Position numbers and translations under genes: made by a program. From contig NW_008708301.1 in NCBI RefSeq assembly GCF_000327385.1, forward strand, positions 2,608,351 to 2,672,350: a stretch of 64,000 bases of DNA, given 5' to 3'. The notes under the pieces are model-generated. The model ran no database searches and was not told the origin of the DNA. It saw only the letters and a list, made by a program, of their open reading frames with translations. Numbering within the stretch: the stretch's first letter is position 1; the number at the start of each line of letters is the position of its first letter. Shown piece by piece: positions 36,431-59,776 of this stretch. Origin of the DNA: Lottia gigantea (lineage: Eukaryota; Mollusca; Gastropoda; Lottiidae).

Positions 36431-39400
36431 TCAACTAGCAGGCATATAATTAGGATCAAGATAATTATAATCACCAGGCATAAATCTCATATAATCCTGA
36501 TCTAATATAGGTTCACTTTCTATCTTATCTATAGCTTTTAATCTGTGACTTGAATTGTGCTCACTGTTTTCAAAATTGCTGAAATACAAAACAGTGGGTG
36601 TGAAAAGTTAATAATTGAACTTTTTTGATAAAAATGCCAACATACACCCGATACCACTTTTCAGTACAAAATACTTCCTCATTTGTGATTGATATACTTC
36701 CTCGTATGAAAGTTCATTTACTGCTACCAATGTATTGCCAAACTGTTAATGGATTTTGGCTTTAGGTTTGCAGTTTGGTTAATTAGTACTTGTTTTTTTA
36801 ATTTTTTTATTTCATGAGATGCCAGAACTACAACAAACCTGTCAGCACAATAATCACAGAAATCTAAAGATTGGGATGAAGGACAGTCTGAACAATGCCA
36901 TCTTACACCAACAATAGGATCAGTACCACAATTATCACACTGTAAATAAATAAACCAATACATATAGACAATATACATCCACTAACCTAAATTCTATCAG
37001 TATATCAGGGGCTAAGTAAATATTTGTCTAATGGTGCTCATATTTGAACTCATAAAACATCTTGTAGGTATAAACCTACACATCAAATTATACAGACAAA
37101 ACTATGCCCTTTATTTCTTTTAACATGTCCATTTCCTTGGCTGTAACTCTATCAATAAATTGACAATCATGACACATTCTTACTAACATATGTCAGGTTA
37201 TTGACCAGTGCAATAATAAACACCAATGTTAATCAACTTACCTTATAACCATCATGTTTTAAACTTTTCTTCTCAGATGCCAGTTTTTGTTTTTTGATTA
37301 ATTTTAATTGAAGTATTTCCTTATATTCTGGAGTATTTCTTAATTCTGCAGGAATCTCCTCTTCATCCTAAAAAAATGAACAGTGGAATTTTAATTTAGA
37401 GTTTTCCATAGCTACTAATTTCACCAAGATGGAGAAGTAAAATGTAACATACTTCTATTAAACTAACTGAAAAACTATTACTTACTGATATATCACCTAG
37501 TTGATTAGTTTGAGATGTATCTATATCATAACTACCATTATAACTATTAGTATCATCATCATCTTCAGACATATAAACTGGTGGTTCATATGATTGGAGG
37601 AAGGTAGAATGTTGTGGAATGTTGGAAAATCTTACACCATAGCCTCTACCTAGTGTCTATAAAATAATAAATTTTTCTCACGACATTGAATTGTTTTGTA
37701 GTCATATGTATGTACTTTACAATGTTAATTGGACCTTGGCTTACTTATTTTCAAATTATATTCAATAGAGTTTAACTTTTCTGTTGCTGATGATGGGCAA
37801 TGTCATGTGAAGTAAGTTATATACTATAAATACCTACATATTTTCTATTATCTCTGAGTGTTGGGGTTCTACCTGGTATAGGTAATCCAGCTTTAGCTAA
37901 CTTGATGAAGTATTTTTGAACTCGACTAGCCACCTAGGAGATAACATATAACGAGTTTCAGGATATCTTGATATAACCATATCCCAAAAATTATCATTTC
38001 AAATAATTTGGCAACTGATTGTTTCCATCTCACCTTAACACTTATCAAATTGCACCAAAATATCTATTGACTATACAATTCAATGAGAAATATATTACTG
38101 ATTTGTGTTGCAATTACAATTGACCACTTTATTTCATAATATGGCATTGGAAGAAAAACTATTAAAGCTTTCACTGTGCTGAATCTGACCACTAAATCAA
38201 AACCTCCCTGAGAGCAATTCAAATCTATACACTTCACTAAAGCGGACTTGCTATCTATTGCACTAAAGAACCGGTCATCTACTTAGAACTGCCTTCAAAC
38301 AAGAGGTACAAAATTCTGTATTCTTTCAATACAAACTAACCTGTTGTGCTGTTCTATTACCTAATGCTGTCGCTATTTTATGATATCTTTTAGCTTCAAC
38401 ATCTTCTGGTGGATATTTTATCAACAAATCTTCTAATCTATTTAAATATCAAAACAGAAATCAAGAAATATGAAAACTTAACATGTTGTTATTCAGAGTT
38501 TCACGCTGTGGAATCTTCAGACAACTGAACTATTTCAGTCTGCATCCCTACTGAATTAGATGTAGATTCTGGAAACATCATCATGTGCATTATTTAATAT
38601 AATGCACTAGCATAATATTTGTCTATTCTGTTTACCTTTTTTGCTCTTCTGATGTCCAAAGTAAATTAAATGTTGCTGATTTATTTGGATCTTTTAATCG
38701 CCCTCTTACGACATCCATATCAACCTCTTCATTAATTAACTTAGATTTCATACCACTAGTAATACCACTCTGATCTATAATACAAAATTATCAACATGTT
38801 TCCATTCTATCACTTGGACTTGGGAGAAATTAAGAGAGTTTGATATTAACCCATTACTAGGTAATCTTTTAATGACATTTAGGGGTAGAAATCACTTTAT
38901 AAACACACAATATTGTGGCATAAATTATATCAAAACATTGTTTACAATCAAACACAGGAGAAGTAAGTTTATACCATAAACTGGGATCCTTTATGTAATC
39001 AGATCAGGTGTCTCAGGTTTGAATTCCCTTTTAGGATGTTTGAAATGGACAGAGATTCCTGTTTCTGTCATGGAGAATAAATATCTTAGGTATAAGCTTA
39101 TATTATTTTAGGGATCAGTACAGTCCTGCTTGTTTTTGTTATGGATATCAATTATACTTTATCTTGTATCTTACCAGTTAAGCTATCTTCTGTTAGTTGT
39201 CTTTTTATTCTTGTCATATGTTTGTGATTGCCAAAAGAATTAAAATCAACAGAACTTGTGTATTGTTCCCAATTTATTGACGGTAAAGATGGAATGTCTA
39301 GATCTTTGGGAAATCCTAGATCTTCTGCCTTTTGAAGTTTTTCAACAAAATTGATGGGATCAGCAAGTGCTTCTCTCTGTTTTTTACGAAGTGTGTCAAT

Positions 39401-39583
39401 ATCTTTTACAGCTTGTATTCTCTGAGATTCTAATATACAAATAGTTTTCAGTAAACTTTGATAGTCTGGGTTGCCTTTTAATGCAATGTGATCAGATTCA
39501 AAACAATACACATCTCGTAGTTCTTCTGGTTGTTTACAGTCATTGAATACATTGTCATCTTCACTCATTTTATTGTTTGCCAT
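36431..39583 (-). CDS. ZZZ3: ZZ-type zinc finger protein 3 (ATAC complex subunit)
   Basis: Eight exons on the minus strand, 39583-39175, 38774-38636, 38437-38341, 37933-37834, 37649-37486, 37367-37242, 36939-36839 and 36563-36431, encode 422 aa. ZZZ3 is a nuclear subunit of the ATAC histone acetyltransferase complex; in vertebrates its ZZ finger reads the histone H3 tail. Visible in order are [33 protein letters not shown], and a Myb/SANT domain (about 175-230: [10 protein letters not shown] to [16 protein letters not shown]). An acidic [11 protein letters not shown] patch follows, then the ZZ finger from residue 346 ([24 protein letters not shown], then the His pair), and the family C-terminus [10 protein letters not shown]. 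An in-frame stop just upstream fixes the ATG. The long disordered N-terminal half of the vertebrate protein (about 900 aa) is absent. In exon 5 the acceptor is CACTAG; the TAG five bases upstream would put a stop in frame. Confidence 0.95.
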
Positions 39584-43454
<3,871 letters not shown>

Positions 43455-43666
43455 TTTTATGTGTATTGATTTCATTTGTATATTATAGAAGAAAATGTTA
43501 TTATACCTTTATGTTTTTTTTTTTTCATTCTTTTCGCCAGCTAAAGACTGTTGGCTTACATTACATATCATCACACAATCTGTACATAGGTCAGAAACTA
43601 ATTCATCTGTAGTGTCTTAGCCAATCCACACTGTAGATAGCAATACAATTGATCATATATGATTTT

Positions 43667-43672
43667 AATAAA
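43667..43672 (+). promoter_or_regulatory. Poly(A) signal of TGS1
   Basis: AATAAA lies about 213 nt past the TGS1 stop codon, within TTTTAATAAAACAA. Confidence 0.6.
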
Positions 43673-45085
43673 ACAACTTAATTTCAATTATTTTTATTTC
43701 AATAATTTACAAGTAACCAGATAATGAAAAGCAGAAGAAAAAAGTAACAGACATTCAGGAAATATTTGCATCAAGAGAAAATGACATTTCATACCTGGAT
43801 AACAATTCTCTTCACTACAGACCAGAAATGAAGTAAAGTTTAAAATGGGGTTGATAACTTTATAGGCTGACTGAATGAAGAAACACGGATTTCTGATAAT
43901 TGCACAATTTATTTCACTTTGTGCTGAAATGTAGATTTAATACAACAAATTTATTGATGTGCTATAAATCCCTCTAATCCTATAAATTTTCAACATTTCA
44001 CTCTCTCCATTCCATTGTGTGTTACTTGCGGATGACTTATTTGTGTAGTTTTAGTACATTAATTTCTTCAAATGACTAATTAAAATAATTCAATGGTTAA
44101 CAACAAAACACCAGAGAATTTTCATGTTGCTTTATAGCTTTTTTTTTTCATTATATACATGATAAAATTAACAACTTTCTTCATATTACAATACAGGTAT
44201 TATCTTTTTTTTATGTAATTTTCATCCACCTGGTGTTTTGTTATAAATCTGATTTCCAGGACAAAGTATTTCTCTTCATGACAAGAATATATAGTGTATA
44301 GAAAATTCTGATGTCACCTTTTCAGGTTTTATCAATAATTTTATTTGTTAAAGCACCCAACAGGATTTTCATTTTTAGTGTGGCCTGTAAAATTGAAAAT
44401 TAGGTATATATAGTATAATTTAACAATAAAAAAAGGAAATTATTGTAAATAGTTATTAACACACATCTCTAATGCATAATTGGGAGGCAGTTAAAAAACT
44501 TCTTCAAACTATCACTATTAGAAATATCTTAGTTTTATATTCAACTTTCTCTCAACATGTTAGAAATAAGACCAGATAATGCCAAGGCTAATTCTACATT
44601 TCAGAAAAGGTATGAAATATATAGAACTTTTGGAAGTCTAAATAATGCCTCTTCTGTGGCATGGATAATATAGAATTTAAAATTAGGCTTGATATTACCT
44701 TGACTGACAATGAAAACTGAACAATTCCACTAAAAATTAATTAAAAATAATGCTTAAACTGTCATATTTCAACATTTAAACACTTCTTTATAGAAATTCA
44801 AGTAACTTGTGAGGTATAGTAAGGGAATTCATATCAAAGTAAGTAAAGTACAGTAAGAAGACTTGAAGTATCAGTAACTTGTTGTGAATGTTATACTATA
44901 GCGGTGAGCAATGGTGATATATCTCCTGATTATTTCATATACACTCGTTAATGAAGCACACTTTAATAAATTCCTTTATTTGAATCAAGCAGAGCGTCAA
45001 AGGTCACAGTGTTAATCCACCATAACAATCCTCCTGTTTTTCTGTTCAATAATTAAAATATTTACATGTCATATAAATAAGACTG

Positions 45086-45091
45086 TTTATT
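45086..45091 (-). promoter_or_regulatory. Candidate poly(A) signal of CUL3
   Basis: TTTATT on the plus strand (AATAAA on minus) lies 34 nt past the CUL3 stop codon. Others occur further down, so the used site is uncertain. Confidence 0.4.
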
Positions 45092-45124
45092 TTTGTTTAT
45101 AACTATAACAAGTTCACATCACAA

Positions 45125-53381
<8,257 letters not shown>

Positions 53382-54043
53382 TTTAACTTCTATATTATCA
53401 ACTTCAGAGCCAAAGATTAAGAAAATCAACAAGCAATTCGTAAAATTTCGAACTTAATTAAAAATGATAAGCCATCCCACTATAATCTTGACGGATTAAC
53501 TATGGCTTAATTAAGGTTTGAAGCTTGTTATGGCATCTTTTGTTATCAATGTATATAATTTTCTGTATCCTAAACTGATCGCCATGAAACCTCTCTGAGC
53601 CGCATCACACAGAAGTGTATGAAGTTCCGAAAAAAAATAGAAAAACTGATTGAAATTTTTCGAAAGTGAAATTAAGTATCATAAATTATCAATTATTGAC
53701 CGTGAACTGATATAATATGTGCAAAATTTGTATCTTTAAGGACACGAATAATATTTTCTAAAATACTTTAGCGTAGGAATCGGGGTCATGTCTGAGTTTC
53801 CCAGAATTATATTTGTGACGTAATTTCCGTTGAAGAAAAGATCACTCTCGTGATCAAAATAAAGCCTTGATCATTTGGTCTTTTGGCCTATGACCAGTAA
53901 ACCACGAAAATAGGTCCAGTTGATCAAGACATGTTTGTATGCTGCAATCACTGTATTTGTACACCTTTAATCCAACAACCAACCGGTGATATCCACGAAT
54001 GCAGTTTTATTTTCTCAAAAATTAATGTAGCAGACTAGTTATA
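53382..54043. promoter_or_regulatory. Divergent CUL3/ALG5 promoter region
   Basis: A 662-bp head-to-head spacer. It contains TGACGTAA at 53816-53823, a full CRE/ATF-type site, with TTCCCAGAA (STAT-like) 18 bp upstream and TTCCGTTGAAG just after. No repeats lie in it. It is the most compact and motif-rich spacer in the window and probably drives both genes. Confidence 0.6.
53816..53823. promoter_or_regulatory. CRE/ATF-type site TGACGTAA
   Basis: This matches the ATF/CREB half-palindromic site TGACGTAA. It sits between the CUL3 and ALG5 starts, about 220 bp upstream of the ALG5 ATG. Confidence 0.5.
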
Positions 54044-55018
54044 ATGGTTTGTGAATTGTTATTAAACCTATTTTGGTACTGTTTGATTGCAGGAATTGCT
54101 ATTATCGTTGTTGCATTGATTGTCATTTATGTTTCATCAGAACCATATCCCAGCCTGGCTTTCCATACCACAGAAAATACATTCTACACATCTACTGACT
54201 GTACTCGATCTGAAGAATTCCCTAGTATTAAAGATGCAGCGAGCATTGATCTATCAGTTATTGTGCCAGCCTATAATGAGGAGCAACGTCTGCCTATCAT
54301 GTTGGATGAAGCCCTGGATTTCTTGAAAGGAAAGCAGAAGAACTATCCTAGATTTTCTTATGAAATTATAGTCGTGGATGATGGCAGCAAGGATAAAACT
54401 ACACAAGTTGCTTTAAAATACAGTGAAGATTATTCTTCAAACAAAATTCGAGTATTGACACTCTTCAAGAATCATGGAAAAGGAGGTGCAGTTAGAAAGG
54501 GAATGTTAGTAAGCAGAGGACGACACCTGTTATTTGCAGATGCTGATGGTGCCAGTAAATTTGCTGATTATGAAAAATTAGAAACTGAATTAGACAAAAT
54601 TATCAATAATGATTTAGGTGTTGTTTGTGGTTCAAGAGCACATTTAGAAGAAGAATCTAAAGCTCAAAGATCCATCTTTAGAACATTCCTTATGTATGGC
54701 TTTCATTTCCTTGTATGGTTTTTGTGTGTTCGTGGTGTCAGGGATACTCAATGTGGATTCAAATTATTAACAAGAAAATCAGCAGAGATTTTGTTTTCTA
54801 ATCTCCATGTAAATAGATGGGCCTTTGATGTTGATTTATTGTTTTTAGCTCAGTATTTTAAGATGCCAATAAGTGAAGTTGCAGTTACCTGGCACGAAAT
54901 AGAAGGTTCTAAGATGGTGCCAGTTTTTAGTTGGATTGAAATGGGAATAGATATTTTATTGATACGTATAAAATATTTCATAGGAGCTTGGAAAATCAGG
55001 GAGATCAAACAAGAATGA
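54044..55018 (+). CDS. ALG5: Dolichyl-phosphate beta-glucosyltransferase ALG5
   Basis: A single uninterrupted frame of 324 codons, the same length as human ALG5. The enzyme moves glucose from UDP-glucose to dolichyl phosphate on the cytosolic ER face. The product, dolichyl-phosphoglucose, supplies the three terminal glucoses of the N-glycan precursor. An N-terminal membrane anchor (about residues 8-30) is followed by a GT2 fold. Key blocks are LSVIVPAYNEEQRLP from 70, VVDDGSKDKT (110-119, nucleotide binding), NHGKGGAVRKGM, FADADGASKF (164-173, containing the DAD metal motif), DTQCGFKLLTR (234-244) and NRWAFDVDLL. The human gene has about ten exons, so the lack of introns is notable. It is head-to-head with CUL3. 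Confidence 0.97.
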   Translation: MVCELLLNLFWYCLIAGIAIIVVALIVIYVSSEPYPSLAFHTTENTFYTSTDCTRSEEFPSIKDAASIDLSVIVPAYNEEQRLPIMLDEALDFLKGKQKNYPRFSYEIIVVDDGSKDKTTQVALKYSEDYSSNKIRVLTLFKNHGKGGAVRKGMLVSRGRHLLFADADGASKFADYEKLETELDKIINNDLGVVCGSRAHLEEESKAQRSIFRTFLMYGFHFLVWFLCVRGVRDTQCGFKLLTRKSAEILFSNLHVNRWAFDVDLLFLAQYFKMPISEVAVTWHEIEGSKMVPVFSWIEMGIDILLIRIKYFIGAWKIREIKQE

Positions 55019-55131
55019 TCATTTTTTGAAACTAATTATTTTATTTTTTCATGGGATTATTGTTATATTTTTTGTTGGTATATAATCATGATTAAAATTC
55101 CCATTTCATATATAGTATAAAGTATTCATTG

Positions 55132-55353
55132 ATGTTTCAATTGATTAAAAATATAAGAAAAGTTATCTCTGATAATAAGTCCAAAGACCAAGAATCTTTT
55201 TTCAACCCTTCAGTGGTGATGAAAATCAATGTCCCTGAAGGAAAACGTACTATCAAAACTGACAGTACTCTTATATTTCAATGGTGTAAATATCTAGACA
55301 AAGATAATTCATATGACATTGTAACATGGAAATTGTTAAAACCTAGGCCTTAA
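55132..55353 (+). CDS. Hypothetical 73-aa protein downstream of ALG5
   Basis: The ORF begins 113 nt past the ALG5 stop. It encodes MFQLIKNIRKVISDNKS, then FFNPSVVMKINVPEGKRTI, KTDSTLIFQWCKYLDKDN and SYDIVTWKLLKPRP. Its composition (balanced, two Trp, few repeats) is more protein-like than the flanking DNA. I recognise no family. Three readings are possible: a second cistron on the ALG5 transcript, an exon entered through the acceptor-like CATATATAG just upstream, or chance. No poly(A) signal separates it from ALG5; AATAAA occurs near 55692. Confidence 0.4.
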   Translation: MFQLIKNIRKVISDNKSKDQESFFNPSVVMKINVPEGKRTIKTDSTLIFQWCKYLDKDNSYDIVTWKLLKPRP

Positions 55354-57616
55354 AAGCGAGATTGTCTTGTTCGTAGGTGTGCTATATTTGATTATAGACA
55401 CATCATAATGTCACATATTCACTTAACAATATCACACAAAATGAGCTCTATAAGCATTCAAATTATTTCTTCTTTGAATGACAGGTATGATGCATATGAT
55501 GGACACTTTTGTCTGCTGTGGACAGTACAGAGAATTTTGGTGTAGCTTAACATGTGAATGGGGTTTCCATTACAAAAACAAATTACTGAAGTAAATTTAA
55601 TATTTTTATTATGATATTTCTCAGTTTATAGTGTTCCATTGTTTATTGCACTTGTAAACAATACAGTCAGAAATAGATATCTAATAACAAAAATAAAACA
55701 TGTTCTAAAGAATAATTAAAATAATATACATTGTTTAAAAATTTCACAGATATTTGTGAAAATAACTAGAATGATTTGATTTCAAATGTGAAAAGCATAT
55801 ACTATATCTACCCTTTCATAATCGTGTACTAAACGTAATTTTTTCATTGAAACATTAAAACGTTAGGCTAACTGTTCAAAGATACTATCATGATTAATTA
55901 TCTAGAAATATTAAAATAAAACCTAAAAAGAAAACATGTTACTCAGCACCATTTCTCAACTTTTGATGGTATAGTGATCTTAATCTATGAAACTAATACA
56001 ATTTCTAATGGTATTCATTGCAGTGTTATGATAATATACAAGACCTAGATTTCAAGTTAAGTAGAAAAGAGTAAGCAGATTAAGTAAAAGAAATATAGTA
56101 GATTGTAGTTACCAGTAGAACGTATTTACTGTTCCAGTGTACCAAAAGGATTTAATGTGTCTATTGGAGCAAATAATATCTTTCTCAAACAGGGGGTATT
56201 TTTGATATGGTGTCTTGCTCTAGAACGACTGTTTGTACCTATAGCACTACACATTCAAATTCAATTACAACATAATTAGAAAACAATAGAAAATAATACA
56301 AACAATAACATAGGTAAAATGACTAGAACTAAAAATAAATAAAACAAAATGCACCAAGATTTATCCATATATTGTTCATATAGTTTAAAATATTTTTTAT
56401 ACAAGATTGGTAATTTAGCAAAGAAGCAAATCTATTCTATGATTAGCAATGTTTCTAAAAAATGTCTTGTATTTATAATAATGTGAAATGATATTTCAGA
56501 ACGACATTGGTGGTTAAAAACTGTGTTTTTATCTATCCTATTCTCTTAACATGTGTTAAGGATATAAAGACCTCAGCAGTACATCTCTTTACATAAGAAA
56601 AATAAAAGAATCAAAGCATGGCAAGGCTTACAAAGGTAGAGTTTCACCATTCAAAAAATTAAGACCATATGTCAGGAAAAGACCCTCGATGGATGATTTA
56701 CTTCTTTTTATACATGCAATTTGATTGGGGATCAGAAAGTTCTGAAATAAATTGTTAATTAGGAATGATATGAAAGCGAAAGTAGATTATTAAAATTGAT
56801 GTTTGCAAGATAAAATGAGACATTATATTATCCTCTAAATAAAAATAAATATGATGAATTCATATTTCATAAAAATAAATAATTAGAATCTTGCCATTGT
56901 AATAGATCTTTCCTGAGAAAGTATTGTCTATAAAACATAGGGAGACAGTAAAGAGTTTGATATATACACACGTATTGAAAATATTTTGATATTAAATTAT
57001 TTCCCTGTAATTCCACTCAAACTCTGCAACAATGATTTAACAATTTCATTCTTATCAAAAAAAAAAATAGACTATTATTTTTTGAAGGGCTTTTAAAGAA
57101 ATTCCCTGTTTATTCTTTTAAGCTGAATCTCTAATATAAAAGCAACTCCAATGACTAAATGTGTGAGATCCAGCATGTGCTTGGATACAGCAAGAAATAA
57201 TGATATGGACATAATAATTTGAGATACCCTTTACCAGCACAGTCTGAGATTAAACTAGTATTCAGAAAGATTACTAATATTGGCCCCTAATATTACTTTC
57301 ACTCTGTACATGCCCTCGACATAATCTATAATATATAAAACAATTCATAATTCTACAAAATGTAATGCCAAATGATCTAAGGCATGATTAAATAGGGTTA
57401 TATTCTTCACAATCATTGGTTACTTCTGTGAAAAACTGATAGTTTTGACTGCATGAAGGGCATGAGCCACATATTCTTTAATGACCATCTTTCGAAAATT
57501 AACGGCTCTGGCTTGAAGCAACTAGGCATAAGATTGAAAGGTAAGACCTTATCCTGATGACCAGCACAGGATATCAAACAAACGAGACATCAAGCTGGAC
57601 ATTCCCCTTCAAAACT
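55354..57616. other. 3' spacer between ALG5 and PPM1L
   Basis: A convergent AT-rich spacer of 2.3 kb. AAAAATAAAAC at about 55688 may end ALG5 transcripts. The part near 57 kb is probably PPM1L 3' UTR. I see no gene, clear repeat or RNA in it. Confidence 0.65.
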
Positions 57617-59776
57617 TCACCAATCGCTCATGCCAAATGAAGAGAGTTGTTTGAGTTTAAAATTGACCACCATGACTGTTATATTATCAACTGAACCCCG
57701 ATAATAGGCCTGCAATACTAGACTTTTAGCTCCAAAATGTGGCTCTGTCAACCTTTCTTTTATATATTCTACAGCTTCTTCACTACTAAAACAGTCCCAT
57801 AATCCATCAGTGGCTAATATCATAAATTGAGGTTCAAGGTCACTAAGGTCAAAGGTTAATATATCTGGTTCTGCTATTACTAGATTTTTGTCCTTTAAAG
57901 GATAATCTCCTAAAGCTCTTGATGTAGCTAGAACACCAGCTACTCTCCATACACCATTAAAACTTATAAAACCACCTGCTTGACGGATTCTTTTTCTTTC
58001 TTTTAACTAAAAATTAACATAAAGTAGAGAAAATACCGTTAAAGGCTGGATATAATTGCCAAGCAACAAAAACACCCCTTATTTTATCAACGAGTTCTTA
58101 CAATAATTCATTGGTATAAAAGATAGCTTGCCAGGTAACAAACGGCATCAGTCAAATCAAAATCCAACTGGTTTCAGATTAACTAACACCAGCTTCTCTT
58201 TAGCTTGCAATCTAGTCAAGGGTAATAACTCTTAAACACTTCAGATGACAGCTATTTTCAAGTTTTCCATTATATAATCTGTCAAATTTTGTTTCAAAAA
58301 TACACCATACCTGTTGAGGTTTGTGGTCAAAAGACAATGGAATCATTTGACCATTTTTATCACAGATTACTCCCCTTGAATCTCCAACATTAGCCACCGT
58401 CAATATCCCATCTTTTATTAAGGCAACTAGAGCTGTCGTTCCTGTAACATTACAAAACATAGAAGTTATGGAATGATATATTGAAATATCTATTCTTACA
58501 ATATAATAATCTAAATAAATAAATCATTTCAAAGTCACATACACACATCCTCTCTTCATTTTCCATCATCCCATCAAACACTCTTACACTAATGGCTTGT
58601 TTTGCTATATGATTTTTTGCCATGAGTTTGAATTCTAAGTCAAAAAGATTTTTTGATTTCAAGGAAAATGCTTTTTAGGGTCATGCGAATCTAATTAAAA
58701 CTAATCTGATTTACCCCTGTCAGAAAATGGTTTTACAAAGGCAAGACAGTTCAAACTGGTTGTTGAAAAATCTTACCGGATATTTCTAAATTAGCTTTAG
58801 CCAACTGTAACAATTCTTTATCTACTTCTAACATTTCTTCTGTAATTATACTGGAGACATTATTAGAACTGTCTTCTCCCAGTGTTAGTTTTAATAATCT
58901 CACCATTAAACATTTAAATAAGGTTTTCTCTGTAAACTCGGCTGCAAACTAAAGTATATATATTCATTGATATAAGATCAATAAAAAAATGGATGTACTA
59001 TAACAAAAAAATTTCATATTAAATAGCCAAATTAGATTAATATACAAATCACCATCTGTAATAACATCTCTCAAATATAAATCATAAATTGATCAATATA
59101 AAGGCGAAATATAAATGCGAAGAAAAAAAGCTAGAATTAAAAATTATGATTTGAATCAGAATATATCAATTGCTTAGTCAAGTACTGCTTCTTTTGATTA
59201 AGTGTATTCAGCAAAGGGTGAAATTTCAAATCCTAGCTAGCTCATTTTAATTAATTATAGCATAAGATAATAAGCTTATCAATACACAAGATACTCTAAT
59301 ATGCTTAATTATAAACACTTTGAAATGCAATAAATATCTGCTTGTGCAAACATAAAAAATAATATTTATGGCAATATTTATATCTATTGTACCTCTCCAC
59401 CATGTCCATCAAATATTCCATATATTGATGTATTAGTGTGTTCGAAATCATTTACAACATTGAATCTATCTTCCATATGTGGTCTTCTACCCTGGATGGC
59501 ATAAATAGCAACATTTTCCTTTCTTAGCTGCCAAGATGCTCTTTCCTTTTCAACTTCATTTTGCTTGTCTACTTGTTTATCGATCTGTCCACGCCATTTC
59601 AACTGTAATTTAACTTTAGCTTTTTGAAGAACAGTAAACAATGGTTTTACATGCGAAAGAGAATTGTACAATAGTAGCACAATAAAAAATACTATCACAG
59701 CCTCTGGACTCAAAATATACAGACGGAAAAACCTGCTGGTGGACGCAATTAATGTCATGTTTACTATTTCATTCAT
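57617..59776 (-). CDS. PPM1L: Protein phosphatase 1L (PP2C family)
   Basis: Four exons on the minus strand, 59776-59393, 58948-58777, 58441-58311 and 58006-57617, give 358 aa (human 360). PPM1L is a Mg/Mn-dependent Ser/Thr phosphatase anchored in the ER membrane. In vertebrates it dephosphorylates stress kinases (TAK1, ASK1) and the ceramide transporter. An N-terminal hydrophobic anchor (residues about 18-42, LYILSPEAVIVFFIVLLLY) precedes the catalytic domain. That domain carries AIYAIQGRRPHMEDRFNVV, FDGHGGE (122-128, metal site), TVANVGDSRGVICDKNG, PLSFDHKP, GGFISFNGVWRVAGVLATSR, ALGDYPLK, DGLWD (296-300) and DNITVMVV (336 on). These are the key metal-binding acidic residues of the family. 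Residues 129-186 are the least conserved. The donor after exon 1 (GTACAA) is weak but the frame closes. It is head-to-head with the MINDY-like gene. Confidence 0.95.
58122..58265. repeat. Dispersed repeat, copy C, in PPM1L intron 3
   Basis: GATAGCTTGCCAGGTAAC matches the head of copies A and B with a 5-base loss. Further on, AGTCAAGGGTAATAACTCTTAA and a worn CATCCGATTATTACC-like stretch match their modules. It is a degraded member of the family at 91 and 30906. Confidence 0.65.

Larger units (their letters stand above)
43455..45124. other. 3' spacer between TGS1 and CUL3
   Basis: A convergent spacer of 1.7 kb, AT-rich, containing 3' UTRs. I see poly(A) signals for both genes and no ORF, repeat or RNA gene that I can support. 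Confidence 0.7.
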
